DNA of 64,000 bases from Lycorma delicatula (lineage: Eukaryota; Arthropoda; Insecta; Hemiptera; Fulgoridae), in contig NC_134455.1 in assembly GCF_047948215.1 (NCBI RefSeq), positions 350,081,991 through 350,145,990 on the forward strand, given 5' to 3'. The translations under genes and the position numbers were made by a program. Of this stretch, positions 45,156 to 57,444 are shown in pieces; the stretch's first letter is position 1, and the number at the start of each line of letters is the position of its first letter. Below the pieces are notes generated by a model. That model worked only from the letters and a program-made list of their open reading frames with translations, was not told the origin of the DNA and made no database searches.

Positions 45156-46004
45156 GCATAAAGTTTTACTGTTGGTGATATGATACAGAGCGAAAAAGAA
45201 ATATATCACGTGTAATATTTGAAATAAGATACAAAAATAAATTAATAATTAATGAATTGACTAATTGATATAATCTTGTATGTAGCAAATAAAATACTGT
45301 GACAGTATAGGAGAGGAAGTGCATAAGTCGATTGATAGAGTGAGGTTCTCGCAATATACTTCATCATTGTCAACTGCCATTCATTTATTGTGTACATTAG
45401 ATACAAAATGCGTTAATGCACATCATTCTGTCTGTATACTACATGATTCCTCTGTTCCCTATTCATATGATTTTGAGAAGATTACTGTTAATTGAAATAT
45501 AAGCGATAATCAGGTTAATGTGAAAATTCAAAATATTAATTTCATCAATAATAATTACATACTTAACATATTTAAAAAATATATATTTAGCCTTTTTTGC
45601 TATGTGAATATATTTGAGGCCATTCGTTGTTTAACGGAAAATTTACTATTTACTATGTGACATTGATAAATTAACTCATGAAAGCAACGTAATGGGATAG
45701 GACAAGTATAAGACAAAACAGTTTTTATTGATTATGTCGTAAACTTGAAAACGAACTGAAATACTGAACTGTTTTCATTGTAATTGAATAATGTAATTAT
45801 GCGTTATTTACTATCGAAATAAAAGTACAGTATACTGAAATATTAAAAAAGAAATAAGTTTTTTATTTATTTATTATCTATCATAGTTAAAATAAATTTA
45901 ATATTGTATGTCATTATAATCATTAAAAATATTATTAAAAAATAGCTTGTTCCCAATAAAACAACCTTTCTTTGACAACCGTTATAACCGTAATATAAAG
46001 TAGG
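45156..46004. other. Unassigned AT-rich stretch
   Basis: No gene recognised. Confidence 0.4.
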
Positions 46005-46337
46005 GTAATGTTGGCAAAATTTTGAGAAAATTGAACCCCCAGACAAACTATCTACCTACCTTTGGAACATATTGACCCCAAAACTTACTAACAAATTGTC
46101 CCATATATACAAATCTTTGTACAAAATCGATTTATCCAGTCAAAAATTATTAAGCTTCAATCACGTCAACACTCATACGAATATTAAAGCTCCACGTTTT
46201 TGTTTTTTTGGGGGTATTCTGGATCATTAAACGTCGAGAAATACAACAAAACCATACCCCATTTTTTGATAGATTACCGTAGTTTCCTTCTCGCAGCAAA
46301 GATGTAGAGTTATGTTAACAGGAAAGTAAAAATTAAA
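46005..46337 (+). repeat. Family D repeat, copy 1
   Basis: Shares with 50925-51270 the blocks GAGAAAATTGAACCCCC/GAAAATTGACCCC, TTGTCCCATATA(T/C)ACAAA, TATTAAGCTTCAA, GGGGG/GGGGT then TAAACGTCGAGAA/TAAAACGTCAAGAA, and ends AGGAAAGTAAA. Confidence 0.75.
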
Positions 46338-47082
46338 GTATACATCTTATAAATTTTATGAAATGAGAAAAAATCTTAGCATCCCGGTGTTAAAATTACT
46401 TTATTATACTTTTAAATAATTTGTTCCGGATACGACTTAATAATATTGAATGGAAGATTTTATGCTTATTTACTGGACTTATATACACTGCAAAATTAAT
46501 TATAAAAACATTACTAAATAAACCAAAAACGTATCCGAGTCACTTGCTGTTTAAGGACTTCAATGTCATGTCTAAAATTTGACTGTATCTTCTGAGTTCA
46601 ATTAAATATAATTACAAGTATAGTAATGAATTTGAATTACCACATGATTGAATCAATAATATAAGAAAGAACAATTAAAATTAAAACGAGTTCGTCGGTG
46701 CGTGACACATTGCGGAAGCGAAGCTTCTTACGCAATATTATATGAATTATTAATGGTGCAAACGTATACGCAATATACACAATTGATAAAGTTTTTTATT
46801 AACAAAAATACGACTACGAACTAACATTGAAATCCAATCTGTTAAATCTGTCACGGTTAAATCCAGTCTGTCATTGGCATATTTAAATATAAGCGTAATC
46901 AAAAACTGTTCACAATAGAGTAATAGTATCATTCTAGTAATAGTATCATACTAGTAATAGTATCATGTACACGATTCTTGTATGAACTGTGTTAACAGCT
47001 GCACGTGACACTCGTTTTTTCTCAGTTGACTTTCAACCCGAAGCCTGCGTTAAGAAACTTCGCTTCAATATTAATTTCGATT
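46338..47082. other. Unassigned stretch
   Basis: Contains three tandem copies of a 17-base unit (AGTAATAGTATCAT plus spacer) at 46918-46968. No gene. Confidence 0.5.
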
Positions 47083-47206
47083 TTTTCATCCGGAGGTTCC
47101 GGGATCGAATCCCGGTCAGGCATAGCATTTTTCATGCACGCTACAAATCATTCATCTCATCCTCTGAACCAATACCTAACGGTGGACACGAAGGTTAAAC
47201 AAAAAA
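47083..47206 (+). repeat. SINE-1 copy, 5'-truncated
   Basis: Starts in TTCATCCGGAGGTTCC, B box GGGATCGAATCCCGG, body CATCTCATCCTCTGAACC, tail GGTTAAACAAAAAAA. The A box half is missing. Confidence 0.85.
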
Positions 47207-48120
47207 AATATATAATAATTTCGGATATTATCTATCTAATTTCATAAATATTACAAGATAGCTAATCTATCTACACAAATAAAATTTTTATGTCATTCCC
47301 GTTATCTTCATTAATTATAAGAAAAACCAACTTTTTAAACGCATTATCATTGGCTGGATTAAGGAAAATTATATTTTTCACTTTGATTTCATATGAATTT
47401 ATTATATGGTAAATTTCTCTTATTCGAATATTTTTTTTCTATAGTTATTTTAATCTGTTGTTGAAATAACGTTATGGTAATCTTATCATCTTGAGAAATC
47501 TTAAAGACGACTGCAACCAATTTATTTATTTATTTTTTATTTTTTGGTTGTGTTGCCTTGTTATTCTTTTTATAACGTTTAGTAATGTAATGATTTTTTA
47601 TTGTTATTTACAATCGTGTAATAATTTTATATATATCCTGTCTATCCTGTATTATGGTGATTAAATTAAATTCCATTTAATTGAAATAACTGTTCAATAT
47701 TAAAGCAAAAACGATATTTAGCAAATATTTCTTTCACAAAACGTTTTTACTAGAAAAAAATTTCTGGAAATTTTTTTGTGGCATTAAAAAATATTCTTCT
47801 AAATTGTTCATTATGAGATTATTATTAATTTGGGATATAGTGTAGATTAATTTAGAAATAAACACTTTGAAAAATATTAAATAATTGCCATTTTGGATAA
47901 GATTGTGATAACCTGAAATTATTTACTTCAAAATTTTGATTTTTTAATACTCTAAAATGATTTGTCACAACTCATCCTATTATTTAAAATTTTTGAGATG
48001 CTCTTTATGAAAGCAAAGGTGACAAAAGCTTACTGTTGTGTTACTAATTGCTGTTGTCTCATATCAATAAGTACCCAAATTCTAGGGGGATTTAAGGAAA
48101 TTTATTTAAGAGTTTCCATA
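47207..48120. other. Unassigned AT-rich stretch
   Basis: No gene recognised. Confidence 0.4.
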
Positions 48121-49030
48121 CGAAAATAGAGAATGTCGATATTCTCTGGTGAATATCGACACATACCAAATACGTGGATTAAAGACTGAAATATTTAATA
48201 ACACATTCGGACCTTCGCAGGTACATGTCGACAAATATAGACAAGTTCTGTTGGGGGTCGAAACGAACTAGAAATTAAAAACAAAATCGCCCGATACCAA
48301 TCTCTAAGGTAAATAGATTAAGAGAAACCCTCCTAAAAAGAAAAACTCTCGAGGGTAAAACGTTTTACGTCGTAGAAGATTAAATTTTAGTCAAACATAA
48401 CCTATTCTTGTTTCGCTCGCTAACCTCATCTAATTAACGTGAAATGTAAAAATTATTTATGTTATTCCACAACATCGGAGCGATTAATAAAATTCATCGC
48501 ATTTATAAAAATATTTAATCAAATTTTCTGAATTTTATAAATTAAAAGGGTTAATTAGGATATACAAGATAAGTTAACTGCACGAATGAACGATAACGAT
48601 ACAAATAAATGGTCAGGTTGCCCTTTGTTCAATTTTTTTTATAAAAATATTTTTATTCAACTTTCACTAGCAGTGCGTGCTGAATGCGGTGAATTTGATT
48701 AATCGCCTCCATTGTTAGAGAATAACATATATAATTTGTATATTTAACATTAATTAGAAGAAGCGAACACAGGTAATTTTTGTATTAAATTTAAACTCCC
48801 TTTTTTTACGAGGGTTTCTCATAATCTATTTATCTTAGAGATTAATATTGGGTGATTTATTTTAATTTCTAGTTATTTTTTCTATCCCCACCAGAGCTAA
48901 TCTGTGTTTGTTGATATATACCGATGAAGATCCGAATGTATAATATTATAAGCAAATATTTCGGTCTTTCACCGACGTATTTGGTATTTGTTGGAATTCA
49001 CCGGAGAACATCGACATTCTCTAATTTTGG
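48121..49030. mobile_element. Foldback-type element with arms of about 230 bp
   Basis: 48121-48350 and 48800-49030 are reverse complements: TAGAGAATGTCGAT, ACCAAATACGT, GAAATATTT, ACATTCGGA and AACTAGAAATTAAAA in order on one side and reversed on the other. The 83-codon frame at 48988-49239 runs out of the right arm and is not a gene. No target duplication noticed. Confidence 0.8.
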
Positions 49031-49438
49031 TCTCTCGCGGTAACTACTCGGTATATTTACAATGGAATTTATCAAACTCCATTACGATAACTATTATCAT
49101 ACAGCAAAGCGTGATTGCAGTGTATAACAAGTATAAAGCGATGTTTTTACTGAAAAAACACCCCATATTGATCACTTTGTTTATCCCTGACCTATTTTTA
49201 AAATTGTGTAGGCAATCTTTTATTAATCCGATAAAATAATAAAGATTATTCTGTGTTATTTTTTTTTATTATAGTGATTTAAAACTTTAGATATGTAAAC
49301 TTAATACATTTTATCGTTTTTTACATTAGAAATGGTTGCATGAAACCATTACGTTTACATGTAACTAGAGTGTAAAACAAATTATAACACCATTGATAAA
49401 TATTGAGTACGTAAATAAAAATCTAGTGTAGACATCAG
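49031..49438. other. Unassigned AT-rich stretch
   Basis: Nothing recognised. Confidence 0.4.
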
Positions 49439-50132
49439 TTTACTTCCTTGTACGCCTATTAAATTACATACACACGTTTTCTTTTTTTAAATGAAAATTA
49501 CATAAAATTTTATTTCACTAATAACTTCTGATATTTTTTTTTAAATTGTCGTTATTGAATTGTTATTTATCGTAATTTTTTTTTTTACAAACAGAGGTTG
49601 ATAATTATTACTAAATCAATATATTGAAATTAAAAAAAAAGTTAAAAAAAATAAGGAGACGAAGTCTGATTCGAACCGATGTGCTATGGGAAAAGATCCA
49701 GATATTTCATTAATTAAAATTTCATTTGGCTCTAAATCTGGAACCAATGAAAATAAGTACGACTTATGATATTCCGTTAAAAATCTCTCAATGTGGGCTT
49801 ATTACTGCAGTTAAGAAAAAGTACAAAATCCAAAAACGCCGGATTTTCGGCTTTTTTGGACACTTTTGGTCCAGTCGAGTGCAATCAAAAGGGGAGGTGT
49901 ACAACTAGATGTTACAACAGTTTTAAATCCAAAATTTCAGCATCCTACAGCTAATCGTTTTTGAGTTATGAGAGATACGTATAGACGTACGTATGTACGT
50001 CTGTGTACGTACAGACGTCACAACGAAACTAGTCAAAATGGACACAGGGATGGTGAAAATGGATATTTCCGAAATCTGGAAACCGAAATTTTTCGCAATC
50101 CAATACTTTCTTTAATTCGTACAACAAAGTAA
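49439..50132 (+). repeat. Family A repeat, complete copy
   Basis: Starts GTTTACTTCCTTGTACG and ends with a reversed form (CGTACAACAAAGTAAA), so it has short inverted ends. Contains TGATTCGAACCGATGTGC, TTATTACTGCAGTTAAG, GTGCAATCAAAAGGGG, GTACAACTAGATGTTACA, AAACTAGTCAAAATGGAC. About 690 bp, non-coding. Best reference copy in the window. Confidence 0.85.
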
Positions 50133-50924
50133 AAATAATTACACACTAACACAAAATCAGAAGGCGTTAATGAGAATAATTTGAGTTTATATTTATAAAC
50201 AAGTTAAACGGGAAGTAAAAAATTAAAGGTTTTTTAAATTAGTTTTATTTAAAAATCTGACATCAAAGTTGAAATACTTCCCTGGCATTGATTATTTATT
50301 CTTATGTAGTGGAAAAATAATGGATACAAGAAAAAAGTTACTAAGATTTCTTTTTTTGGTGTGGGAGTAATTTGTAATGAAGTTTTATTGTGAAATTATC
50401 ATAATATGTTTAAATAAGACAAAAAACCTTTCAAAAATTCAAAAAACCGGTTTTTTTATATTTTTTTACTGCTCTCCACCTTCAAAATTTTTTCCATTTT
50501 TTTTTTTCTACGTTTACTATGTAAATGGAAGTAACTAAATAAGTTTCCAATAAAACATTTACAATCAATAAAATGTTATCTAATATTTCTTTTTTGGTGA
50601 TGTGGAGTAAATTATGATAAAATTCTGTTGTAATATTATTACTAAAAGTTTATCATTTAAACTTTTAACACTTACAATTGTAAATAAACCAAAAAAAGTT
50701 TTGAAAATACAAAATATTTATATTTTTAAACTTTGATCGGCTTTACCACCCTTGGGGGGTCACTTGCACCAGTACTACTATGCATAGGAAAGCAAAAGAA
50801 AAATTCTGTTAAAAAATATGCAATAATTAAAAAGATACCTTTTTTCTATTTTTGAGGAAGGGGGAATTTTGTGGCAAAATTTATAATAAAAATGGTAAGA
50901 TAGCATGTACTGAACTTAATATAA
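50133..50924. repeat. Two diverged direct repeats upstream of family D
   Basis: 50335-50450 and 50585-50730 share GATTTCTTTTTTTGGTG..GGAGTAA-type sequence, TGTAATATTAT-like and ACCAAAAAA..TTTT(G/C)AAAA. They may be the 5' part of a longer family D element. Confidence 0.5.
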
Positions 50925-51270
50925 AGTGGGGTTATGATTGCAAAATTTTAAGAAAATTGACCCCAAAAATTATTTATCCCACCCCCCGGAGAAATTGACC
51001 CCAAATTTTACCAAAAAATTGTCCCATATACACAAAAACAAAAACAAAATTTCATCATAATCGGTTTATACAGTCAAAATTTATTAAGCTTCAAATATGT
51101 CATCGCACGTTCATAGGTACCAACATCACCCACTCGCCTTTTTTTGTTTTTGGGGTGCCTGGGTCGTAAAACGTCAAGAAAAAAAACCGTACTTCAATTT
51201 TTGACTGTCACCATATGTTTCTTCTTGCAAAATAACTCAACAGCTACGATTCCAAGAAAGTAAACATAAT
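50925..51270 (+). repeat. Family D repeat, copy 2
   Basis: Matches 46005-46337 in order; ends CCAAGAAAGTAAAC. Confidence 0.75.
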
Positions 51271-52170
51271 TAAATTAATTCCAAATAAATATCGACTGGC
51301 AAAAACATTACCTCTTTTTAAGAAACTTAATATTTTGCCAATTAGATATTTTATATATTTATATATAGTTAATAAGGATCTCCTTTAACAGAAGTATGAA
51401 TAATAAAGTTAATAATGCAGAAGGTATAAGAAAATCATGCAGAAAAGAATTTTACACTGCCTAAAACAAGATTTGAATTATATAAACCTTTCTTCAGTTT
51501 TGAGTACTAAACTTGTATATCTTACTCCCCGAAGAAATCAAGAAATGAAGGAACAAAGTTTAGTACAAAATTATTTTCCTCGTTATTTGAAGTAGATAAT
51601 ATAGAGAAATTGTTTTTTTCTTGTAGCTTTAAGGGGCATCGACAACTTAGGTAATTATCCTCTACATTGTTTTTTGATTAATAGAATGTAATGTTTGAAG
51701 GAAATTACCGTAAAATAAGAAGAAAGGATTGCAATAAACGGTGTAAATTATGCTGTCAGAACAAATTAATTAACTATTTTAATTTATAGATTTTTTTTTT
51801 TTTTTTTACTTTTAATTTTGATTGTAATCGTCAACAAGGAATGCACAATAGGGGATACCTAATTTGTCGTATCAAGTTTTCTTTTGTATGGAGTAAATTT
51901 AAGTTTGTAATGTAATTCTAAGTTACTGTATTATGAAAGAAAATTTTGGAAATAAATAATTTGTTTTTAGCTTTTTTTTAAATTTTACAACATAATGATA
52001 CAGAGAAGTTAATACGTTTAATTTTCTAAATATCAGTCTACATGCATGATTTATATTCATGGGCGCTAAAATAGTATGTGATACCTATTATTTTTTTTTT
52101 CTTAAATACTCGTTCTGAATTTTGATGAGCCCTAAGAGGTCAGTCGCAATCGATCAAAAATTATGAAAAA
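51271..52170. other. Unassigned AT-rich stretch
   Basis: No gene recognised. Confidence 0.4.
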
Positions 52171-52220
52171 TACAGGACATTCAACTTAAAAGAGGTCCCC
52201 ATCACTTAAAAGTTTATACT

Positions 52221-52754
52221 TTTTTTTTTTTGATGAGAGGGGAATACCAGTTACGTACGCCTCAGAAAGGGCAGTATCGGACTCGCGGCAGGTTCCGCTA
52301 GATATTATTAAAAGAGCGTATGTGTTCCTGTACTCTACCCACTAAACCTAACCACCTCATTAATTCCCCCATCCCAGAGCCTGACCCGCAATAAAGCCTT
52401 ACTCAGCTCCGGGGGGTGCCTTTAAGATCAGGGGATTAGGAGTCCCCCTAGTTCGTCATCTTTCACCCACGCAAGCGCAGACAAAGGACGGCTGTCCATT
52501 CCCCCTCACTCACCGATCTCAGTCTTCAACTCTTTCGTGTCTAGAGGTCATTACAAAGTCTGTTCCTGGAAATCCAATCCTGATCTCCCAATTTGTCAAA
52601 AATCGCCATCAGCTATGTTTGGCCTAACCCCAAATCCTATACGCTTCCTCTTTGGATTTGAGTATTTCCGTCACCATTCTCACCACTGTGGACCATTCAC
52701 GCTGTCCCCACAACATAAACTCCGTAATGTTTTCAGGGTCAGCCCTTAAAGAAT
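52221..52754 (-). mobile_element. R1-like LINE 3' end inserted in the transposon
   Basis: Minus strand. The T run at 52220-52231 is the reversed A tail. TTTATACT is present on both sides (52213-52220 and 52755-52762), an 8-bp target duplication. The 5' end codes ENITEFMLWGQREWSTVVRM then VTEILKSKEEAYRIWG and a stop, which fits the C-terminal tail of R1-type LINE proteins (compare 13815-14052). The rest is GC-rich 3' untranslated sequence. Confidence 0.8.
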
Positions 52755-52947
52755 TTTATACTAAATGCATATTTTTTTAAAATGCATATATTAGTATGAG
52801 ATGAGTAAATTAATGTAGAAGATGTTGCTACGACGGGAGCTAGAGTGGGGAGGACTGTTTAAAACCTGCACATTTGAGTACTGTCAGTCTGCGTGGAGCA
52901 TTATTTTTTGAACAAGTTTGCGTAATCGTATGTTATTGTTTGTTAAA

Positions 52948-54003
52948 ATGACGCTAACTGTTGAAGAACGTACATTCGTAATAGAAACTTATTTAAACAA
53001 GAAATTTCATGTTGTGTATCGGCGAAAGTTCCGGGGAAAAATTTGAAAAGGAAGTACCAGTGAAAAGAGTTATTCAGAAGGTAATTAAAAAATTTCATGA
53101 AACAGGTTCGCTGTTAGACTAGAAATGTTCCCGTCACAGATTAGTTTCAACGACGGAGGTCGTACAAGACATTAAAGAGGCAGTTACAAGATCTCCTCAT
53201 AAATCTTTACGGAGACTATCCAGGTAAAAGAACATTTCACTAGGTTCAGCTTGCACTGCAGTGAGGAGAATACTGTAATGTTATCCGTCTGGACTGCAGG
53301 TTTTCCATAACCTAATTAATGCTGATTATGCTAAAAGTTCGTGACTGTCAATTATTCAAAAACGTCATTAGAGACAATATTGGAATTTTATATCAAGTGT
53401 CTTTCACAGATGAAGCGTGGTTTCACCTTGGTGAATATGTTAATAGTCAGAATTACGGCACCTGATGTACTGAAAACACGCACCTTTTCTTTGTATCGCT
53501 TCTACGCCCACAAAAAATAGGTGTATGGTGTGTAGTTTCAAGACACACCATACACCTAAAAACAATAATCACAATTGTTTTTTTGAAAAAACTACGGATG
53601 CTGCTGTCTACCAAGAAATTATCCAATAACTCAAAGCTTTACTACAAAAGGATTAGCATGACTGCTGGTTACAAGAGGACAGGCGCTGTCCTCTTCAATT
53701 GACCCAATTGATATACAGATCGCTGCACTGTGAAGATGCTACAGGATATTTTCGGTGGAAGAATTATATCTAAAGGATTGTAGCCATTAAGATCCCTTGA
53801 TATGACCAGTCTAGACTTCTTTATGTGAGGTTACTTAAAAGAAACTGTTTATAGGAGCAATCCACACACCCTGCAAGATTTGAAGACGAACATTATCATG
53901 TCATTCAGGATGTAGTAAAGATACATCTAACAAGAGGAAAATGGTCAAACGTGTTGACCAGTGCTTAGAAGTGGGTATATATCATTTTCAATACCTTTTG
54001 TAA
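52948..54003 (+). pseudogene. Tc1/mariner-type transposase, many stops
   Basis: Begins MTLTVEERTFVIETYLNKKF, the N-terminal helix-turn-helix. Frameshifts follow. Recognisable later pieces are KSLRRLSR-type sequence, FHNLINADYAKS, the first catalytic block FTDEAWFHLGEYVNSQNY, KIGVWCVVSR, TTDAAVYQEIIQ, SKGL then PLRSLDMTSLDFFM (third catalytic region) and NPHTLQDLKTNI. Each lies in a different frame or between stops. The second catalytic aspartate region is badly damaged. Inactive. Confidence 0.75.
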
Positions 54004-54087
54004 ATTATTATTTAAGTGTTTGCCAATAAATTATTATTTGTAGACTAAACAAAGTGATGGGGCCTCTATTAAGTTGAACTCTTTGTA

Positions 54088-55340
54088 TGTAATTATTTTA
54101 ATGAGTGGTGTAGAATTTAAAATTGTAAAATTTATAAATTAAATATATAAAAATTTAAATTATAAATTTAAAATTTGTAAATTTTATATTTACAAATGTA
54201 AGCTTTATTAATTAATTTGAATTTAATTCAACATCGACATATTATCCTCATAATCAGTATCGAAAAAATAATTTACAAATAATGACGTCATAGTTAATGA
54301 GATTTTAATTATATTTTATAAGTTTATATTAAATATTATCTAGTGGAATCATTAAAATTATTAAAGGAAAATTTATCCTTTGTAACTATTACACCTCTTT
54401 TACCTTTTAACAAACGGATACATGTAGAGTTTCTATCAAAACCGCAGCTTTCATTGTAATTACTGTTATTAAAGCCCATTATTTCACGTCTGAATGAATA
54501 GAGATTATTAGAAAGGTAGATGGTAGCAGATATATAGGACTGGGTATGATTTTACGGTAGTGCAGTATTAATTTCGCTCTAATGGGGGAAAAGAGAAAAG
54601 CCAACAAAAAAGAGAAAAAAAGGCACTCTGAACTTACTTGTGAAATCAGTTTGTTCCCTTCTACCCTCTTTTACGTCACCCTCTCCCTACGGTACTTTTC
54701 CTAAAAAGCTTTCAAATGGATTATTTCTGGCGCTGCAGTTTAGCCTACTTTAATACACGACAAAACTTGTATGATGTATAAAATATTATCGGATAACGAA
54801 GTTTTCATAAAAATAAAATTAAAAAATGAAGTATAAATTTCTACTAAATATATATTTTATAAAAAAGATGTTTTCTTTGTAAAGGTGGTATCGGTGTGGG
54901 AAATAAAAATGTTATGAATAAAATATCTTCTTTTTTTTTAAAATAAAGGAAATATTTCGAATGGTTGTTTTACAACGATTCTCTGTACGTGAATGCTCAA
55001 ACATTTGTAACTGAATAAAAGAAAAGGTTTCTTGAATACTAATGTATAATGATTTATTTTCATGAGTTCAGAGCTCAGTTTGCGTGTATGAATCCTTTTA
55101 TGTATGTGTGTGCATTTTGATTTAGGGCAAAAAAAAATTTTCTTCAACGCGTATAAGAAAATGTAAAAAGTACACTACACGACACGTATCATTTTTATGA
55201 TCGCAGTAGAAAAATCTCCCTTCATGTTATTTTGAGCTACATACAAATAGTTTACATTTACCGATACTGAAGGAGAATTTGTAACTGTATGTAATTTAAA
55301 ATAAATCATTATATAAAGTTTTGTAGGTAATAAAGTAATA
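54088..55340. other. Unassigned AT-rich stretch
   Basis: No gene recognised. Confidence 0.4.
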
Positions 55341-55342
55341 TA

Positions 55343-55967
55343 AGGGATGTTTCAAAAAGATGCAACCCCTTTGTTTGACGTCGTGAATTTATTATAAAAA
55401 TATTAATATTAATAAAATACTTATACAATTCAATTTACCTTTAATAACTTTAAAATAGATGTTCAAAATGATTTCCTGTGACCCCGATGCAGGTTCGTTC
55501 ATGTTCCATAACATTTACAGCCACTTTTTTGTAATTTTTAAACTTTCACTTTCAATGTTAGCCTTCAATTCGTCAGGTTTATGAAATTAAAAAAAAAATA
55601 CCCTTATTAAATACCCTCAAAGAAAAAGGTCTACCGGTGTAAGATCTGAGGATCTCTGAGGCCATAACCCTTATGATATCAAAAAATGCCCAAAAAATTC
55701 CCGTAACACATCCAGCGTTTCATTAGCAGTGCGACACGTTGCGTATCTTGCAGGAACCGACATTCTCGTTCGTGTAAATCTAACACGGCAATAAACTGTT
55801 CGATTATCTTGCGATAAACTACAACATCTACAGATTTGTCAAAAAAAAAAAAAACACTGTACCTTGAATACAGTGTTGCCAACTGATATGTAGGGAGAAA
55901 TATAATTTACCTATGCATGACTACTACCTTTTAAATCTCAGGGTTGAGTCCATTTTGAAACGCTCGT
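55343..55967 (-). mobile_element. Mariner-type element, internally deleted
   Basis: Ends AGGGATGTTTCAAAAAGATG and, reversed, ACGAGCGTTTCAAAATGGAC are related inverted repeats at TA sites. On the minus strand FDKSVDVVVYRKIIEQFIAV and DLHERECRFLQDT give the region before and at the second catalytic aspartate; it is followed by frameshifted catalytic-domain fragments (IFDIIRVMASE). The N-terminal half is deleted. Confidence 0.8.
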
Positions 55968-56014
55968 TATTATGCAATGTTATTTGATAATAAAAGGAAT
56001 AAATGAAAACCGAA

Positions 56015-56120
56015 CATTACTTCTATCATCGTGAAGGAGCAGAAGCAACTTCGTCTTTCATCTAGAAGGTTCTAGGTTCGAAACCAGGCCAGACTAGGAA
56101 TTTTTCATATACTACAAATA
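56015..56120 (+). repeat. SINE-1 copy, degenerate
   Basis: AACTTCGTCTTTCATCTAGA, GGTTCTAGGTTCGAAACCAG and GGAATTTTTCATATACTACA follow the SINE-1 order with many changes. The 3' tail is not clear. Confidence 0.55.
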
Positions 56121-56178
56121 TTTCATATCGTACTAAAATTAAATAAAATATGCATAATAATATTAAGTACAGTAACGG

Positions 56179-57088
56179 CTTCATATTTCAAAACTGAGGG
56201 CTACAAGAAGGTAGAAACAAGTGCGGATCTACACAGTTATTATAACTTTACTGTGTATTGGAAATTTTTGTCCGCCTTCTTAAATCAGCCATATTGAATC
56301 AAGTTTTTATTTTTAAATAGAAAAATGAACATATAATACATTATTTTAATGTTAAACTTTACGAGAAAAACGATGGCGAAAACCGTTTCTCGATAAATAA
56401 TTTCGTTTTCGAATTTTAAGCAATTAAATTTATAAAAACGGAAAAATCGCGGTACTAATGAAACGAGGTTAAATGCCTCGTAGTAATTTGCTTAATTCGT
56501 ATACCGTCACCATTACATCCAATAACAAACTTTAAAGAGTTAATCTTGGAATTATTGGCTGAAACAATAAAAATAATAGCCTTCACCATAATAAATAATA
56601 ATACACAATTATTAATATAATTTAAAAAGTTAATAACTTGCTTTGTTGTAAATTAATACAAATTGCATTGTTATGAACAGCTAATTTACTACTCTAAATT
56701 TAAAATACATATTTTAAATTTCAAAAATGTTTTCTAATTATTTTAATCTTTTTAATGTACTATTAATTTAGGGCCGAAAGCATTTAACTAAAATTTAAAA
56801 TTAAATATTGTCATAATTATAGTGAATAATATCTGTTGACTTAGCCATTTAAATTATAGTGTTTTCGTAATTTTACTCATAACTCAAAATCTAAGGTATT
56901 TATCGAGAAACGGTTAAGCCATAATTTTTTTCGTTAAGTTTTACATTAAAATCATATACCACACGCCCATTTTCCTCTTTAAAAATAAAAATTTCATTTA
57001 ATATGGCACCATAAATTAGTAATTTAATAACTATGCAGATCCGCACTTATTTCTACCTCTTAGTATCCGTCACTTTTGAAATATGAAG
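56179..57088. mobile_element. Foldback-type element with arms of about 290 bp
   Basis: 56179-56465 and 56790-57088 are reverse complements: CTTCATATTTCAAAA, GGTAGAAA(C/T)AAGTGCGGATCT, TTTTATTTTTAAA and ACCGTTTCTCGATAAATA in order. No coding capacity. Target duplication not identified. Confidence 0.8.
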
Positions 57089-57280
57089 ATTTTTCCATAT
57101 TTTAATATCATTCTGTAGACAGAATTTGAATAAACTACGGGAACATTAAATAACTTTTTTAAAAATTAAACAAAGAATAATGGAATTTAGGCAGTGTTTC
57201 TACCTCGAAACGATTCCGGTAGGAGACCACCACACTTCGCTAAAAAACTTTCTTAAGTAAGGTACAAGTCCAGGTAGTTT

Positions 57281-57428
57281 CCGGCCTCCGTGGCGCGAGT
57301 GGTAGCGTCTGGGCCTTTCACCCGGAGGTCCTGGGTTAGAATCCCGGTCAGGCATGGCATTTTTCACACACGCTACAAAGCATTCACCTCATCCTCTGCG
57401 GACCCGAATGGTAAAACAAAGAAAAAAG
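57281..57428 (+). repeat. SINE-1 copy
   Basis: GGCCTCCGTGGCGCGAGTGG, GGAGGTCCTGGGTTAGAATC, GGCATGGCATTTTTCACACA, CTCATCCTCTG, then a shortened 3' part and A-rich tail. Confidence 0.85.
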
Positions 57429-57444
57429 AGCCAGGTAGTGGATC

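Larger units (their letters stand above)
52173..54085 (+). mobile_element. Tc1/mariner-type element with terminal repeats, interrupted by a LINE tail
   Basis: 35-bp ends are inverted repeats (about 28 of 35 identical), containing TTCAACTTAAAAGAGG on the left and TTCAACTTAATAGAGG reversed on the right, each at a TA (52171-52172; 54086-54087). A retroposed segment sits at 52221-52754. The transposase follows at about 52948. Confidence 0.85.

Noticed and set aside
48988..49239. 83-codon plus frame at the end of a foldback element
   Set aside because: Starts in the inverted arm and has no motif.
49726..49908. 60-codon frame in family A
   Set aside because: Lies in a non-coding repeat; other copies do not keep the frame open in the same way.
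52537..52749. 70-codon plus frame in the GC-rich segment
   Set aside because: Antisense of the R1-like LINE tail, whose minus-strand frame shows the recognisable C-terminus.
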